NCBI GenBank assembly: GCA_902362715.1
Contig: CABIXN010000002.1
Span: 558,001 to 622,000 of the forward strand
Reading direction: 5' to 3'
DNA: 64,000 nucleotides
DNA from: Lachnospiraceae bacterium
GTDB taxonomy: Bacteria; Bacillota; Clostridia; Lachnospirales; Lachnospiraceae
Each line of letters opens with the position of its first letter. The stretch's first letter is position 1. A program made the translations under genes and the position numbers. This document shows positions 1 through 15,066 of this stretch, in pieces. Under the pieces are notes generated by a model. The model made no database searches. It had not been told where the DNA came from and was given only the letters and a program-made list of their open reading frames with translations.

Positions 1-59
1 CAGCTATGAGCATGATCGCTGGTACTGCAAGAAGCATGGGTGTAACAGTAGAAGAGTAA
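1..59 (+). CDS. rplK: 50S ribosomal protein L11, C-terminal end (partial)
   Basis: The first 59 bases read in frame (codons from position 3) as AMSMIAGTARSMGVTVEE and then TAA. This is the conserved C-terminus of ribosomal protein L11, which binds the GTPase centre of 23S rRNA. Its place just upstream of rplA matches the universal rplK-rplA order. The gene's start lies outside the window. Confidence 0.93.
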   Translation, partial: AMSMIAGTARSMGVTVEE

Positions 60-147
60 CTATCGCAGAATAAAAGATCTACCGAATTATATGTAACGTA
101 GTAGTGGGAGGGACCTCTCCCGATATTACCACAGGAGGTATTAATTA

Positions 148-840
148 ATGAAAAGAGGAAAAAAATACGTCGAAGCTGCTAAAAAGATCGACAGAACAGT
201 TCAGTATGATACAGCTGATGCTATCGGCATTGTAAAATCCAATGCTACAGCAAAATTTGACGAGACCATTGAAGCTCACATAAGAACAGGATGTGACGGA
301 CGTCATGCAGAGCAGCAGATCCGTGGTGCGGTTGTACTTCCTCACGGAACAGGAAAAACTGTAAAAGTTTTAGTTTTCGCAAAAGGTGTAAAACTTGACG
401 AAGCTCAGGCTGCAGGCGCTGATTATGTAGGCGGTGAAGAGTTACTGCCAAAAATCCAGAATGAAGGCTGGTTAGATTTTGATGTTGTAGTTGCTACACC
501 AGATATGATGGGTGTTGTTGGTCGTTTGGGACGTGTACTTGGACCAAAAGGTTTAATGCCAAACCCAAAAGCTGGTACAGTAACAATGGATGTTACAAAA
601 GCTATCAATGATATCAAAGCTGGTAAAATTGAGTACAGACTGGACAAAACAAACATTATCCATGTGCCAATTGGAAAAGCTTCCTTCACAGAAGAACAAT
701 TAGCGGACAACTTCCAGACCCTTATGGATGCCATTATCAAAGCAAGACCAAGTTCTTTGAAAGGTCAGTATTTAAGAAGCGTAACATTAGCTTCTACAAT
801 GGGACCTGGTGTAAAATTAAACGTAGCAAAGCTGGTTTAA
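148..840 (+). CDS. rplA: 50S ribosomal protein L1
   Basis: A 230-residue protein of normal L1 length that begins [15 protein letters not shown] and carries the family block [21 protein letters not shown]1 builds the mobile L1 stalk of the 50S subunit near the E site. In many bacteria it also represses its own L11-L1 mRNA by binding the leader. The start is the ATG at 148, eight bases after an ACAGGAGG site. It follows rplK by 88 bases with no terminator between them, so the two are probably cotranscribed. Confidence 0.97.
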   Translation: MKRGKKYVEAAKKIDRTVQYDTADAIGIVKSNATAKFDETIEAHIRTGCDGRHAEQQIRGAVVLPHGTGKTVKVLVFAKGVKLDEAQAAGADYVGGEELLPKIQNEGWLDFDVVVATPDMMGVVGRLGRVLGPKGLMPNPKAGTVTMDVTKAINDIKAGKIEYRLDKTNIIHVPIGKASFTEEQLADNFQTLMDAIIKARPSSLKGQYLRSVTLASTMGPGVKLNVAKLV

Positions 841-885
841 TTTTTAGCTGGTAAACCGTGTCAGAGAATTGGGACGGAATTGATA

Positions 886-914
886 TTGACATCAATATAA
901 TACAATGCTATAAT
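886..914 (+). promoter_or_regulatory. Consensus sigma-A promoter for rplJL
   Basis: TTGACA at 886-891 and TATAAT at 909-914 are separated by exactly 17 bases: a perfect match to the housekeeping promoter consensus. It lies 45 bases after the rplA stop. The predicted start near 921 is just where the L10 leader RNA begins, so rplJ-rplL can be transcribed independently of rplKA. Confidence 0.9.
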
Positions 915-920
915 AGCAAA

Positions 921-1057
921 GCAATTGCCGAAGACAGCAGGTGCCAAAAGGCATAAACAGTATGTACCTGCCCAGGGAATTTACAAACATGCAGTGTATG
1001 TGCTGCATATGTGTAAAGACTATAAACCTCTCTGTCTTCCAACAGAGAGGTTTTTTT
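921..1057 (+). ncRNA. Ribosomal protein L10 leader RNA
   Basis: The segment from about 925 contains GCCGAAGACAGCAGGTGCC, the hallmark of the Firmicutes L10 leader. Downstream bases near 963-980 (GTACCTGCCCAGGG) can pair with it, and an intrinsic terminator follows at 1025-1057. In known L10 leaders the L10(L12)4 complex binds this RNA and favours termination, so L10/L12 synthesis is autoregulated. The position between the 886-914 promoter and rplJ fits exactly. The function is by family knowledge; the sequence and placement are seen directly. Confidence 0.88.
1025..1057 (+). terminator. Attenuator terminator of the L10 leader
   Basis: AACCTCTCTGT and its complement ACAGAGAGGTT form an 11-bp stem with a short CTTCCA-type loop, followed by a run of seven T. 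It sits between the L10 leader and rplJ, so it must be conditional rather than a true operon end. Confidence 0.88.
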
Positions 1058-1125
1058 CGATATAACATAAATCGAAGATACCCCTTTTGTCTGAGGAAAA
1101 AATATTAAAAGGAGGTGCACGATTC

Positions 1126-1629
1126 GTGGCAAAAGTAGAACTGAAACAACCTATCGTACAGGAAATTGCTGAACACATTGAAGGCGCTCAGTCAGTAGTA
1201 GTTGTAGACTACCGTGGACTGACAGTTGCTGAAGATACACAGTTACGTAAAGAGTTAAGAGAAGCTGGAATTACTTATAAAGTATATAAAAATACTTTAA
1301 TGAACCTTGCATTCAAAGGAACTGACTGCGAAAGCCTTGCTCCGGTACTTGAAGGACCAAGCGCAATCGCTATTTCTAAAACAGATGCAACAGCTCCTGC
1401 AAGAATCCTGGCGAAATTTGCTAAAACAGCAGCAGCACTTGAAATCAAAGCTGGTGTTGTGGAAGGAGATTTCTATGATGCAGAAGGAATGAAATCTATT
1501 TCTGCAATTCCATCCAGAGAAGAACTGCTTTCCAAATTCCTTGGAAGCATTCAGTCTCCTATTACAAACTTTGCTCGCGTTATCAATCAGATCGCAGAGC
1601 AGGGCGGCGAAGCTCCTGCAGAAGCATAA
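1126..1629 (+). CDS. rplJ: 50S ribosomal protein L10
   Basis: The true start is the GTG at 1126, giving MAKVELKQPIVQEIAEHIEG and 167 residues, the usual L10 length. The frame is open upstream to 1087, but that stretch contains the Shine-Dalgarno AAAGGAGGTG (1108-1117), so it is not translated. L10 is the base of the ribosomal stalk: its C-terminal helix carries the L7/L12 dimers that recruit translation factors. It is cotranscribed with rplL (58-base gap) and is controlled by the L10 leader upstream. Confidence 0.95.
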   Translation: MAKVELKQPIVQEIAEHIEGAQSVVVVDYRGLTVAEDTQLRKELREAGITYKVYKNTLMNLAFKGTDCESLAPVLEGPSAIAISKTDATAPARILAKFAKTAAALEIKAGVVEGDFYDAEGMKSISAIPSREELLSKFLGSIQSPITNFARVINQIAEQGGEAPAEA

Positions 1630-1687
1630 GATTCGCGGCGTAAATAAAAATAATACAAAAATAATCTTAAATTGGAGGTAAATTATA

Positions 1688-2062
1688 ATGGCAAAATTAA
1701 CAACTGAAGAATTTATTGAAGCTATCAAAGAGTTAACAGTATTAGAATTAAACGATTTAGTAAAAGCATGTGAAGAAGAATTTGGTGTATCTGCAGCAGC
1801 AGGTGTTGTAGTAGCAGCAGCAGGCGGAGACGCAGCAGCAGCTGAAGAAAAAACTGAGTTTGATGTAGAACTTACAGAAGTAGGTCCAAACAAAGTTAAA
1901 GTTATCAAAGTTGTTCGTGAAGTAACAGGCTTAGGATTAAAAGAAGCTAAAGAAGTAGTAGACGGAGCTCCTAAAGTAGTAAAAGAAGCAGCAGAAAAAG
2001 CAGAAGCTGATGATATCAAAGCTAAATTAGAAGCAGAAGGCGCAAAAGTAACCTTAAAATAG
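1688..2062 (+). CDS. rplL: 50S ribosomal protein L7/L12
   Basis: A 124-residue acidic protein with the L12 layout: an N-terminal dimerisation domain (residues 1-32, [18 protein letters not shown]), an alanine-rich flexible hinge (about 37-52), and a C-terminal factor-binding domain containing [16 protein letters not shown]. It forms the multimeric stalk that recruits IF2, EF-Tu and EF-G. The start ATG at 1688 follows a TTGGAGGT site. It ends just before a very strong terminator at 2087-2151. Confidence 0.97.
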   Translation: MAKLTTEEFIEAIKELTVLELNDLVKACEEEFGVSAAAGVVVAAAGGDAAAAEEKTEFDVELTEVGPNKVKVIKVVREVTGLGLKEAKEVVDGAPKVVKEAAEKAEADDIKAKLEAEGAKVTLK

Positions 2063-2086
2063 TCACGTATTAAATGAGACGTGCAG

Positions 2087-2151
2087 CGAAATAAAGAAAC
2101 ACCCCCGAGATGGAAAGTTCTTTCTAATCTCGGGGGTGTTTCTTTATTTCG
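2087..2151. terminator. Strong hairpin terminator after rplL, perfect 25-bp arms
   Basis: Bases 2087-2111 and 2127-2151 are perfect reverse complements. The 15-base loop contains a further GAAAG/CTTTC mini-stem. The outer stem is A/T-rich (AAATAAAGAAAC on the left), so it gives a T-rich tail on both strands and could act bidirectionally. It separates rplJL from rpoBC. Confidence 0.9.
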
Positions 2152-2158
2152 ATATAGG

Positions 2159-2208
2159 GCGAAGCCCGTGCACGAGGAAATCCGAGCAGGATTTTCGAGT
2201 GTGAGCAC
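2159..2208 (+). repeat. Dispersed intergenic repeat, copy 1
   Basis: Fifty bases beginning GCGAAGCCCGTGCACGAGG recur at 2298-2347 with one mismatch (GAG versus GGG in the middle). Each copy can fold: AAATCC pairs with GGATTT around a 5-base loop, and CGTGC near the left end pairs with GCACG at or just past the right end. Between the copies are a perfect small hairpin (ACTGGC-GAAA-GCCAGT, 2220-2235) and an imperfect TAACC/GGTTA stem. The pattern suggests a structured, non-coding dispersed element. Confidence 0.75.
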
Positions 2209-2297
2209 GTCTCAGTGAAACTGGCGAAAGCCAGTAACCGAGAAAATACGAAGTGTTTTTGAGGTTATCCAGGCCCAATGTTAATAAAGGAGAAAAA

Positions 2298-2347
2298 GCG
2301 AAGCCCGTGCACGAGGAAATCCGGGCAGGATTTTCGAGTGTGAGCAC
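2298..2347 (+). repeat. Dispersed intergenic repeat, copy 2
   Basis: The second copy of the 50-base structured repeat starts exactly 139 bases after copy 1. It ends 27 bases before the rpoB -35 box, so the element closely flanks the rpoB promoter. Confidence 0.75.
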
Positions 2348-2374
2348 ATATCGGTAAGAATTGGAAAAAATTCC

Positions 2375-2403
2375 TTGACTTTGATATTTGGGTATGGTAT
2401 TAT
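2375..2403 (+). promoter_or_regulatory. Promoter for rpoBC
   Basis: TTGACT at 2375-2380 and TATTAT at 2398-2403 with a 17-base spacer. It is the only near-consensus promoter between the rplL terminator and rpoB. The predicted start near 2410 leaves a 5-prime leader of about 200 bases. Confidence 0.8.
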
Positions 2404-2607
2404 GGTAAATGCACTATTGTGGTGTCATGGGCTTTCTTGCGCCCTTTTTTAAGTAGGCAGTTACGATTTTGCTCAGGGAGTGAAAGGGCTCGGTTTATGT
2501 GTGTTCTGCACGGGATGATAGCACAAGATGTTGTTGCCCTATGTTATTATCACACCCTATATTGCTTAATTGTTAAAATTCAAATAAAAACGAGAGGTGA
2601 AGCGTCA
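2404..2607 (+). other. Long 5-prime leader of rpoB
   Basis: About 200 untranslated bases lie between the promoter and the rpoB ATG. A short hairpin GGGC (2429-2432)/GCCC (2441-2444) is followed by six T and could be a weak attenuator. The frame of rpoB happens to be open back to 2419, but this upstream stretch has no ribosome binding site and does not resemble RpoB. No known riboswitch was recognised. Confidence 0.45.
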
Positions 2608-6459
<3,852 letters not shown>

Positions 6460-6477
6460 AAGGAGGGAGTGTTCTAA

Positions 6478-9400
6478 ATGCCAGAAACAATGAATAAAGA
6501 AAGCTACCAGCCGATTGCATTTGACGCGATTCGTATTGGTCTGGCTTCACCGGAAAAAATCAGAGACTGGTCCCGGGGCGAAGTTAAAAAACCGGAAACC
6601 ATTAACTATAGAACCTTGAAACCAGAAAAAGACGGATTATTCTGCGAGCGTATTTTCGGGCCCAGCAAAGACTGGGAATGCCATTGTGGAAAGTATAAAA
6701 AAATCCGTTATAAAGGCGTAGTCTGCGATCGATGCGGTGTTGAAATTACAAAATCAAACGTACGTAGAGAACGTATGGGACATATTGAGCTGGCAGCTCC
6801 TGTATCCCATATCTGGTACTTTAAGGGGATCCCAAGCCGTATGGGCTTAATTCTTGATCTGTCTCCCCGTACCCTGGAAAAAGTTCTGTATTTTGCTTCT
6901 TATATCGTATTGGATAAAGGAAACTCTGATTTACAGTATAAACAGGTGTTGTCAGAAGCTGAGTATCAGGAAGCAAGAGAAAAATTCGGCAGCGATTTCC
7001 GTGTGGGAATGGGAGCCGAAGCAATCATGGAGCTGCTGCGGGCCATTGATCTGGAAAAAGATGCGGCAGAATTAAAAGCAGGCTTAAAAGGAGCAACAGG
7101 ACAGAAACGTGCAAGAATTATTAAACGTCTGGAAGTTGTAGAAGCATTCCGGGAATCACAGAATAAACCGGAATGGATGATTATGACTGTAATTCCGGTT
7201 ATTCCTCCGGATCTTCGTCCTATGGTTCAGCTGGACGGCGGACGTTTTGCAACCTCAGATCTCAATGACCTGTACCGGAGAATTATTAACAGAAATAATC
7301 GTTTGAGAAGACTTCTGGAACTGGGGGCGCCGGATATTATTGTTCGTAATGAGAAGCGTATGCTCCAGGAAGCAGTAGATGCGCTCATTGATAATGGACG
7401 CCGGGGAAGACCTGTTACAGGTCCTGGAAATCGTGCATTAAAATCCCTTTCTGATATGCTGAAAGGTAAGTCAGGACGTTTCCGTCAGAACCTGCTTGGA
7501 AAACGAGTTGATTATTCAGGACGTTCCGTTATCGTGGTAGGTCCGGAATTAAAGATTTATCAGTGCGGTCTCCCAAAAGAGATGGCCATAGAATTATTTA
7601 AACCATTTGTTATGAAAGAACTGGTGGCAAATGGAACCGCACACAATATTAAAAGTGCGAAAAAAATGGTAGAAAGACTTCAGCCGGAAGTATGGGATGT
7701 GCTGGAAGGCGTAATTAAAGAGCATCCGGTTATGTTAAACCGCGCCCCCACACTGCACAGACTGGGTATTCAGGCATTTGAACCGATTCTGGTAGAAGGT
7801 AAAGCGATCAAGCTGCATCCGTTAGTATGTACTGCTTATAATGCCGATTTCGACGGTGATCAGATGGCTGTCCATCTTCCGTTATCAGTGGAAGCACAGG
7901 CAGAATGCCGGTTTATGCTGCTTTCACCAAACAACTTGTTAAAACCTTCAGACGGTGGTCCGGTAGCTGTTCCTTCTCAGGATATGGTACTTGGTATCTA
8001 CTATCTGACACAGGAAAGACCAGGCTCTGTAGGAGAAGGCAATTACTTTAAGAATGTAAATGAAGCAATCCTGGCTTATGAAAACAAAGCGCTGACTCTG
8101 CACTCCAGAATCCATGTGCGTGTTACAAAGACAATGCCGGATGGAACTGTAATGACAGATACTGTAGAATCCACACTGGGCAGGTTTATCTTTAATGAAA
8201 TTCTGCCTCAGGATCTGGGATTTGTAGACAGAACAGTTCCCGGAAATGAACTAGTTTTGGAAGTTGATTTCCACGTGGGCAAAAAAGGCTTAAAACAGAT
8301 TCTTGAAAAAGTTATCAATATTCATGGTGCAACAAAGACTGCCGAAGTACTGGATGATATTAAGGCAATGGGTTATAAATATTCAACCAGAGCAGCTATG
8401 ACAGTATCTATTTCTGATATGACTGTGCCGGAGAAAAAGCCGGAACTGATTAAATCTGCACAGGATACTGTGGATCTGATTACAAAGAATTACAAACGAG
8501 GCCTGATTACAGAAGAAGAGCGTTATAAAGAAGTTATTGAGACCTGGAAAGAAACCGATGATGAGCTGACACATGAGCTGCTTTCAGGACTGGACAAATA
8601 CAATAATATCTTTATGATGGCTGATTCCGGAGCCCGTGGTTCTGACAAACAGATCAAACAGCTGGCCGGTATGCGTGGTCTGATGGCTGATACAACAGGT
8701 AGAACCATTGAGCTGCCAATTAAGTCAAACTTCCGTGAGGGTCTTGACGTTTTGGAATACTTTATGTCTGCTCATGGTGCACGTAAAGGTCTGTCTGATA
8801 CAGCTCTTCGTACAGCCGATTCCGGTTATCTGACAAGACGTCTGGTAGACGTTTCACAGGAACTTGTAATTCGTGAAACAGATTGCTGTGAAGGTACAGA
8901 CAGAGAGATTCCTGGTATGTATGTGAAAGCATTCATGGATGGAAAAGAAGAGATTGAAAGTCTTCAGGAAAGAATTACAGGCCGTGTGGCATGTGAAGAT
9001 ATCTGTGATGCTGAAGGCAATATATTAGTAAAAGCAAACCATATGATTACACCAAAACGTGCGGCCCTTGTTATGAGTAAAGGTGTAGATGAAAACGGAG
9101 AACCGCTGGATAAAGTGAAAATCCGTACGATTCTTACCTGCCGTTCACACATTGGTATCTGTGCAAAATGTTATGGAGCCAATATGGCTACGGGCCAGGC
9201 CGTACAGGTTGGAGAGGCAGTTGGTATTATTGCCGCTCAGTCTATCGGTGAGCCTGGTACACAGCTGACCATGCGTACATTCCATACCGGTGGTGTTGCC
9301 GGCGACGATATTACACAGGGTCTTCCCCGTGTGGAAGAGTTATTTGAGGCAAGAAAACCGAAAGGTCTTGCGATTATTACTGAGTTTGCAGGCGTGGCAG

Positions 9401-10140
9401 CTATTAAGGATACCAAGAAGAAACGCGAAATCATTGTTACAAATCAGGAAACCGGGGAAACAAAGGCATATCTGATCCCGTATGGCTCCAGAATCAAAAT
9501 TGTGGATGGAGCTGTTCTGGAAGCAGGCGATGAGCTGACAGAAGGTAGCGTAAATCCTCATGATATTCTGAAGATTAAAGGCATTCGTGCTGTACAGGAT
9601 TATATGATTCAGGAGGTACAGCGTGTATACCGTCTTCAGGGTGTAGAAATCAATGATAAGCACGTTGAAGTAATCGTACGTCAGATGCTTAAGAAAATCC
9701 GCATTGAAAATAACGGTGATTCTGAATTCCTTCCGGGAACATTGGTGGATGTTCTTGATTATGAAGACGCAAACGAGAAACTTCTAGAAGAAGGAAAAGA
9801 GCCTTCTGAAGGAAAACAGGTTCTGCTTGGTATTACAAAAGCATCACTGGCAACCAACTCCTTTATGTCTGCCGCTTCCTTCCAGGAAACAACAAAAGTA
9901 CTGACAGATGCAGCAATTAAAGGCAAAGTTGATCCTCTGATTGGATTAAAAGAAAATGTAATTATCGGTAAATTGATTCCGGCCGGAACAGGGCTTAAGA
10001 GATATCGGTCTATCACACTGGATTCAGATATCAGTGAAACAGATGATATTATGTTTGAAGAAGAATTTGAGGATTTCAGTGAGATTCCGGAAATGCAGGA
10101 AAGCGGAATGTTAGACGAAATTATACTGGAAAATAATTAG
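6478..10140 (+). CDS. rpoC: DNA-directed RNA polymerase subunit beta-prime
   Basis: A 1220-residue protein with the N-terminal zinc ribbon (CHCGKYK then CDRCG, about residues 67-86), the absolutely conserved catalytic motif [12 protein letters not shown] (about 455-466; its Asp residues hold the active-site magnesium), and the bridge helix/trigger loop region ([39 protein letters not shown]). The start ATG at 6478 follows AAGGAGGGA. It ends in an acidic tail and is followed by a strong terminator. Confidence 0.97.
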   Translation: MPETMNKESYQPIAFDAIRIGLASPEKIRDWSRGEVKKPETINYRTLKPEKDGLFCERIFGPSKDWECHCGKYKKIRYKGVVCDRCGVEITKSNVRRERMGHIELAAPVSHIWYFKGIPSRMGLILDLSPRTLEKVLYFASYIVLDKGNSDLQYKQVLSEAEYQEAREKFGSDFRVGMGAEAIMELLRAIDLEKDAAELKAGLKGATGQKRARIIKRLEVVEAFRESQNKPEWMIMTVIPVIPPDLRPMVQLDGGRFATSDLNDLYRRIINRNNRLRRLLELGAPDIIVRNEKRMLQEAVDALIDNGRRGRPVTGPGNRALKSLSDMLKGKSGRFRQNLLGKRVDYSGRSVIVVGPELKIYQCGLPKEMAIELFKPFVMKELVANGTAHNIKSAKKMVERLQPEVWDVLEGVIKEHPVMLNRAPTLHRLGIQAFEPILVEGKAIKLHPLVCTAYNADFDGDQMAVHLPLSVEAQAECRFMLLSPNNLLKPSDGGPVAVPSQDMVLGIYYLTQERPGSVGEGNYFKNVNEAILAYENKALTLHSRIHVRVTKTMPDGTVMTDTVESTLGRFIFNEILPQDLGFVDRTVPGNELVLEVDFHVGKKGLKQILEKVINIHGATKTAEVLDDIKAMGYKYSTRAAMTVSISDMTVPEKKPELIKSAQDTVDLITKNYKRGLITEEERYKEVIETWKETDDELTHELLSGLDKYNNIFMMADSGARGSDKQIKQLAGMRGLMADTTGRTIELPIKSNFREGLDVLEYFMSAHGARKGLSDTALRTADSGYLTRRLVDVSQELVIRETDCCEGTDREIPGMYVKAFMDGKEEIESLQERITGRVACEDICDAEGNILVKANHMITPKRAALVMSKGVDENGEPLDKVKIRTILTCRSHIGICAKCYGANMATGQAVQVGEAVGIIAAQSIGEPGTQLTMRTFHTGGVAGDDITQGLPRVEELFEARKPKGLAIITEFAGVAAIKDTKKKREIIVTNQETGETKAYLIPYGSRIKIVDGAVLEAGDELTEGSVNPHDILKIKGIRAVQDYMIQEVQRVYRLQGVEINDKHVEVIVRQMLKKIRIENNGDSEFLPGTLVDVLDYEDANEKLLEEGKEPSEGKQVLLGITKASLATNSFMSAASFQETTKVLTDAAIKGKVDPLIGLKENVIIGKLIPAGTGLKRYRSITLDSDISETDDIMFEEEFEDFSEIPEMQESGMLDEIILENN

Positions 10141-10152
10141 TGATGTGAGATA

Positions 10153-10208
10153 AAATACCCTGACAGTTACGTATCTTAAACAGATGCCGATACACTGTCA
10201 GGGTATTT
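10153..10208 (+). terminator. Terminator of rpoBC
   Basis: AAATACCCTGACAGT (10153-10167) and ACTGTCAGGGTATTT (10194-10208) are perfect 15-bp arms around a 26-base loop. CACTTTTTAT follows. It lies 12 bases after the rpoC stop. Confidence 0.88.
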
Positions 10209-10425
10209 CACTTTTTATATAGAACAGCAGCCGGATTGCCCATAAATCTGGAATACAATTTGTGCAATATGATATTAAGGGGAGATAAGCTTAATTAGTA
10301 AGAGCGGTTGTGGAAGAAGAAAATTTCGGAAAGGGGTCTCTTTAGAATTTATAGTATTTATTATAGAAGTAATACACTCATTGTATAAATTCTGTAAAAC
10401 CTGGAAAAAATCTAGAAAAACATGC
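10209..10425. other. Intergenic region without recognisable gene
   Basis: AT-rich sequence between the rpoC terminator and the rpsL promoter. No plausible coding frame, tRNA-like fold or repeat was found. Several AT-rich blocks near 10350-10390 could be weak promoters, but none matches the consensus well. Confidence 0.4.
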
Positions 10426-10454
10426 TTGACATCCGGGATACACTCGAATATACT
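10426..10454 (+). promoter_or_regulatory. Promoter of the str operon (rpsL-rpsG-fusA)
   Basis: TTGACA at 10426-10431 and TATACT at 10449-10454, 17-base spacer. Transcription would start near 10461, immediately upstream of a spurious ATG at 10463. This supports the downstream start of rpsL at 10511. Confidence 0.88.
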
Positions 10455-10510
10455 GGATTAGTGTGCATGAGAATGCACATTTTTTACAAATAAAGCAGGA
10501 GGTGAAAAGA

Positions 10511-10930
10511 ATGCCAACATTTAATCAGTTAGTAAGAAAAGGACGTCAGACAGCTGTAAAAAAATCTACAGCACCAGCTCTTCAGAAAGGTTATAACTCT
10601 TTACAGAAAAGACCTACTGATCAGTCTGCTCCACAGAAACGTGGTGTCTGCACAGCAGTAAAAACTGCAACTCCTAAAAAACCTAACTCAGCTCTTAGAA
10701 AAATTGCCAGAGTTCGTCTTTCAAACGGAATCGAAGTAACAAGCTACATTCCAGGTGAAGGCCATAACTTACAGGAGCATAGTGTTGTTCTGATCCGTGG
10801 CGGCAGGGTAAAAGATTTACCAGGTACAAGATACCACATCATCAGAGGTACACTGGATACAGCAGGCGTTGCTAATAGACGTCAGGCTCGTTCCAAATAC
10901 GGCGCTAAGAGACCGAAAGCAGGTAAATAA
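10511..10930 (+). CDS. rpsL: 30S ribosomal protein S12
   Basis: The start ATG at 10511 follows AGGAGGTGAAAAG and gives [13 protein letters not shown], the standard S12 N-terminus; 139 residues. The decoding-centre loops are wild type: [14 protein letters not shown] keeps the lysine whose change gives streptomycin resistance, and so does [14 protein letters not shown]12 sits at the A-site decoding centre of the 30S subunit. It is the first gene of the classical str operon. Confidence 0.97.
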   Translation: MPTFNQLVRKGRQTAVKKSTAPALQKGYNSLQKRPTDQSAPQKRGVCTAVKTATPKKPNSALRKIARVRLSNGIEVTSYIPGEGHNLQEHSVVLIRGGRVKDLPGTRYHIIRGTLDTAGVANRRQARSKYGAKRPKAGK

Positions 10931-11069
10931 TATCTGTTTTTAAAACCAATAGTATCACAAACAGAGCTATGTATGGTTAGTGTTGGAATTCATTGATTCA
11001 CTTGTTGAGATAAATCGATGTTCCTGCACGAACACATTAGAGAGACACATGTGAGTACCGTTGAATTAA

Positions 11070-11579
<510 letters not shown>

Positions 11580-11594
11580 TAGGAGGAAGTTACC

Positions 11595-13712
11595 TTGGCT
11601 GAAAGAGAATACCCATTGGAGAGAACCAGAAATATTGGTATTATGGCTCATATTGATGCTGGTAAAACTACCACAACAGAGCGTATCCTTTATTATACTG
11701 GTGTTAACTATAAAATTGGTGATACTCATGAAGGTACTGCAACTATGGACTGGATGGAGCAGGAACAGGAAAGAGGTATTACCATCACATCAGCTGCCAC
11801 AACCTGTCACTGGACACTGCAGGAAAACTGCAAGCCAAAACCAGGTGCATTAGAACACCGTATCAATATCATTGATACCCCAGGACACGTTGACTTCACA
11901 GTAGAAGTAGAACGTTCCCTTCGTGTATTAGATGGTGCTGTTGGTGTATTCTGTGCTAAGGGCGGTGTTGAACCACAGTCCGAAAATGTATGGCGTCAGG
12001 CTGATACCTATAATGTTCCGAGAATGGCATTTATTAACAAAATGGATATTCTTGGTGCAAATTTCTACGGTGCAGTAGATCAGATTAAAACAAGATTAGG
12101 TAAAAATGCAATCTGCATTCAGCTTCCAATCGGTAAAGAAGAGGATTTCAAAGGAATTGTTGATCTTTTCGAAATGAAAGCTTATATTTACAATGATGAT
12201 AAAGGCGATGATATTTCTATCGAGGATATTCCGGAAGATATGAAAGATGATGCAGAGCTGTATCGTACAGAGCTTGTAGAAAAAATCTGTGAGCTTGATG
12301 ATGATCTGATGATGGAATATTTAGAAGGCGAAGAACCAGATACAGATGCATTAAAGGCAGCTTTAAGAAAAGCTACCTGTGAATGTACAGCAGTTCCTGT
12401 ATGCTGTGGTACTGCATACAGAAATAAAGGTGTTCAGAAATTATTGGATGCTATTATTGAGTTTATGCCTTCTCCAATTGATATCCCGTCTATCAAAGGT
12501 ACTGATATGGATGGAAATGAAGTGGAGAGACATTCTTCTGATGACGAACCATTTTCAGCACTGGCATTTAAGATCATGGCTGATCCATTCGTTGGAAAGC
12601 TTGCATTCTTCCGTGTATATTCAGGAACAATGAACTCCGGTTCTTATGTACTGAATTCTACAAAGGGAAAGAAAGAACGTGTTGGACGTATTTTACAGAT
12701 GCATGCAAACAAGAGAGCAGAGCTTGATAAAGTTTACTCCGGTGATATTGCAGCTGCTGTAGGTTTCAAAATGACTGCAACAGGTGATACCATCTGTGAT
12801 GAGCAGCACCCGGTAATCCTGGAATCCATGGAATTCCCAGAACCGGTTATTGAGCTGGCAATTGAGCCAAAAACAAAAGCAGGACAGGGTAAGATGGGTG
12901 AAGCTCTTGCAAAACTTGCAGAAGAAGATCCTACTTTCCGTGCGCATACTAATCATGAAACAGGCCAGACCATTATCGCAGGTATGGGTGAGCTCCATCT
13001 GGAAATCATCGTTGACCGTCTGCTTCGTGAATTCAAAGTAGAAGCTAACGTTGGTGCTCCGCAGGTTGCATATAAAGAAACCTTTACAAAACCTGTTGAT
13101 CAGGAATACAAATATGCAAAACAGTCTGGTGGTCGTGGACAGTACGGTCACTGTAAAGTTAAATTTGAGCCAATGGATGCAAATGCAGAAGAAACCTTCA
13201 AATTTGAATCTTCTGTTGTGGGCGGTTCTATTCCAAAAGAATATATCCCTGCCGTTGGCGAAGGTATTGAAGAAGCAGCAAAAGCAGGTATCCTTGCAGG
13301 ATTCCCAGTTCTTGGTGTAAAAGCAAATGTATACGATGGTTCTTACCACGAAGTCGATTCATCTGAAATGGCATTCCACATTGCCGGTTCTATGGCTTTT
13401 AAAGAAGCTATGAAGAAAGCAGATCCAGTACTGCTTGAGCCGATCATGAAAGTGGAAGTTACTATGCCTGAAGAATATATGGGCGATGTAATCGGTGATA
13501 TTAACTCACGCCGCGGCCGTATTGAAGGTATGGACGATCTTGGCGGTGGTAAAATTGTCAGAGGTTATGTTCCGCTTGCTGAAATGTTTGGTTATTCTAC
13601 AGACCTGCGTTCAAAAACACAGGGACGTGGTAACTATTCAATGTTCTTTGAGAAATATGAGCCGGTACCGAAGTCTGTACAGGAAAAAATTATTTCAGCA
13701 AAAAGCAAATAA
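11595..13712 (+). CDS. fusA: Elongation factor G
   Basis: A 705-residue translational GTPase starting at a TTG codon (11595) after AGGAGGAAG. The G1 motif [15 protein letters not shown], the switch region [22 protein letters not shown] and NKMD are all present. The domain IV/V signatures GRGQYGH and [11 protein letters not shown] follow. EF-G drives translocation of tRNA-mRNA and, with RRF, ribosome recycling. The length and an intact domain IV mark it as the housekeeping protein, not a ribosomal-protection resistance relative. Confidence 0.97.
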   Translation: MAEREYPLERTRNIGIMAHIDAGKTTTTERILYYTGVNYKIGDTHEGTATMDWMEQEQERGITITSAATTCHWTLQENCKPKPGALEHRINIIDTPGHVDFTVEVERSLRVLDGAVGVFCAKGGVEPQSENVWRQADTYNVPRMAFINKMDILGANFYGAVDQIKTRLGKNAICIQLPIGKEEDFKGIVDLFEMKAYIYNDDKGDDISIEDIPEDMKDDAELYRTELVEKICELDDDLMMEYLEGEEPDTDALKAALRKATCECTAVPVCCGTAYRNKGVQKLLDAIIEFMPSPIDIPSIKGTDMDGNEVERHSSDDEPFSALAFKIMADPFVGKLAFFRVYSGTMNSGSYVLNSTKGKKERVGRILQMHANKRAELDKVYSGDIAAAVGFKMTATGDTICDEQHPVILESMEFPEPVIELAIEPKTKAGQGKMGEALAKLAEEDPTFRAHTNHETGQTIIAGMGELHLEIIVDRLLREFKVEANVGAPQVAYKETFTKPVDQEYKYAKQSGGRGQYGHCKVKFEPMDANAEETFKFESSVVGGSIPKEYIPAVGEGIEEAAKAGILAGFPVLGVKANVYDGSYHEVDSSEMAFHIAGSMAFKEAMKKADPVLLEPIMKVEVTMPEEYMGDVIGDINSRRGRIEGMDDLGGGKIVRGYVPLAEMFGYSTDLRSKTQGRGNYSMFFEKYEPVPKSVQEKIISAKSK

Positions 13713-13715
13713 ATC

Positions 13716-13744
13716 TTGAAAATTCGGCGTATCTTTAATATAAT
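13716..13744 (+). promoter_or_regulatory. Promoter for tuf
   Basis: TTGAAA at 13716-13721 and TATAAT at 13739-13744 with a 17-base spacer start three bases after the fusA stop. tuf can therefore be expressed above the level of the str operon, as expected for so abundant a protein. Confidence 0.82.
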
Positions 13745-13829
13745 CGAAATAGCCGAGTAAAGAAGAAAAAATCGAAAAAAGATTGAATAATATGTGCCTT
13801 AAAGGCCTATGTTGAAGGAGGAAATTCAA

Positions 13830-15017
13830 ATGGCTAAAGAAAAATTTACAAGAACGAAACCGCATTGTAATATTGGTACAATCGGACACGTAGATCATGG
13901 TAAAACAACTTTAACAGCAGCTATCACAAAAGTATTAGCAGCTAGAGTTGAAGGTAACGCAGTAGTAGATTTCGAAAATATCGATAAAGCTCCAGAAGAA
14001 AGAGAACGTGGTATCACAATTTCTACAGCTCACGTTGAGTATGAAACAGAAAATCGTCACTATGCACACGTTGACTGCCCAGGACATGCTGACTATGTTA
14101 AAAACATGATCACAGGTGCTGCTCAGATGGACGGCGCTATCCTTGTAGTAGCTGCTACAGATGGTGTTATGGCTCAGACAAAAGAGCATATCTTACTTTC
14201 CCGTCAGGTAGGTGTACCTTACATTGTTGTATTCATGAACAAATGTGATATGGTAGATGACGAAGAATTACTTGAATTAGTAGAAATGGAAATCACAGAA
14301 GTTCTGGAAGAGTATGATTTCACAGACTGCCCAATCATCAAAGGATCTGCTTTAAAAGCTCTGGAAGATCCAAACGGAGAATGGGGAGACAAGATTATGG
14401 AATTAATGGCTACAGTAGATTCCTATATTCCAGATCCTCAGCGTGCTACAGATCAGCCATTCCTTATGCCAGTAGAGGACGTATTCACAATTACAGGACG
14501 TGGTACAGTTGCTACAGGTAGAGTAGAGCGTGGTGTTATCCATATCAATGACGAAGTTGAAATCGTTGGTATTAAAGAAGATATCCAGAAAACAACAGTT
14601 ACAGGTATCGAAATGTTCCGTAAACTGTTAGACGAAGGCCAGGCTGGTGATAACATCGGTGCATTACTTCGTGGTATTAAAAGAGAAGACATCGAAAGAG
14701 GTCAGGTTCTTATTAAACCAGGTACAGTAACATGCCATACAAAATTCACAGCTCAGGTTTACGTTCTGACAAAAGATGAAGGTGGCCGTCATACTCCATT
14801 CTTCAACAACTACCGTCCACAGTTCTACTTCAGAACAACAGACGTAACAGGTGTCTGCAACTTACCAGATGGTGTAGAAATGTGTATGCCTGGTGATAAC
14901 GTAGAAATGACAATCGAACTGATCCACCCAATCGCTATGGAGCAGGGTCTTACATTCGCTATTCGTGAAGGCGGACGTACAGTAGGTTCAGGCCGTGTTG
15001 CTACAATTATCGAGTAA
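13830..15017 (+). CDS. tuf: Elongation factor Tu
   Basis: The ATG at 13830 ([32 protein letters not shown]) follows GAAGGAGGAAA; 395 residues. G motifs: GHVDHGKT, the switch I block [27 protein letters not shown]-Tu delivers aminoacyl-tRNA to the ribosomal A site as the GTP complex. It is the last chromosomal housekeeping gene before the mobile DNA, with its own promoter and terminator. Confidence 0.98.
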   Translation: MAKEKFTRTKPHCNIGTIGHVDHGKTTLTAAITKVLAARVEGNAVVDFENIDKAPEERERGITISTAHVEYETENRHYAHVDCPGHADYVKNMITGAAQMDGAILVVAATDGVMAQTKEHILLSRQVGVPYIVVFMNKCDMVDDEELLELVEMEITEVLEEYDFTDCPIIKGSALKALEDPNGEWGDKIMELMATVDSYIPDPQRATDQPFLMPVEDVFTITGRGTVATGRVERGVIHINDEVEIVGIKEDIQKTTVTGIEMFRKLLDEGQAGDNIGALLRGIKREDIERGQVLIKPGTVTCHTKFTAQVYVLTKDEGGRHTPFFNNYRPQFYFRTTDVTGVCNLPDGVEMCMPGDNVEMTIELIHPIAMEQGLTFAIREGGRTVGSGRVATIIE

Positions 15018-15037
15018 TTAAATATTACGTAAAATTA

Positions 15038-15066
15038 AGGGTTCCCGAAATGGGGAACCCTTTTTT
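15038..15066 (+). terminator. Terminator of tuf
   Basis: AGGGTTCCC (15038-15046) pairs with GGGAACCCT (15053-15061) around GAAATG, followed by T residues. The last T run merges with the stop region of the integrase stub on the other strand. Confidence 0.9.

Noticed and set aside
1297-2208. Minus-strand open frame of about 300 codons across rplJ-rplL
   Set aside because: It runs through two ribosomal protein genes and a terminator; low-complexity Ser/Ala/Phe sequence typical of an antisense frame.
2419-2607. N-terminal extension of rpoB by 63 codons
   Set aside because: The stretch lies in the 5-prime leader, lacks a ribosome binding site and does not look like RpoB, which starts normally at 2608.
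10511-10930. Streptomycin-resistance changes in rpsL
   Set aside because: Both key lysines (KKPNSALRK and GGRVKDLPG) are unchanged.
11595-13712. Ribosomal-protection tetracycline resistance gene
   Set aside because: The protein lies in the str operon and has the full EF-G signature; it is the housekeeping factor.
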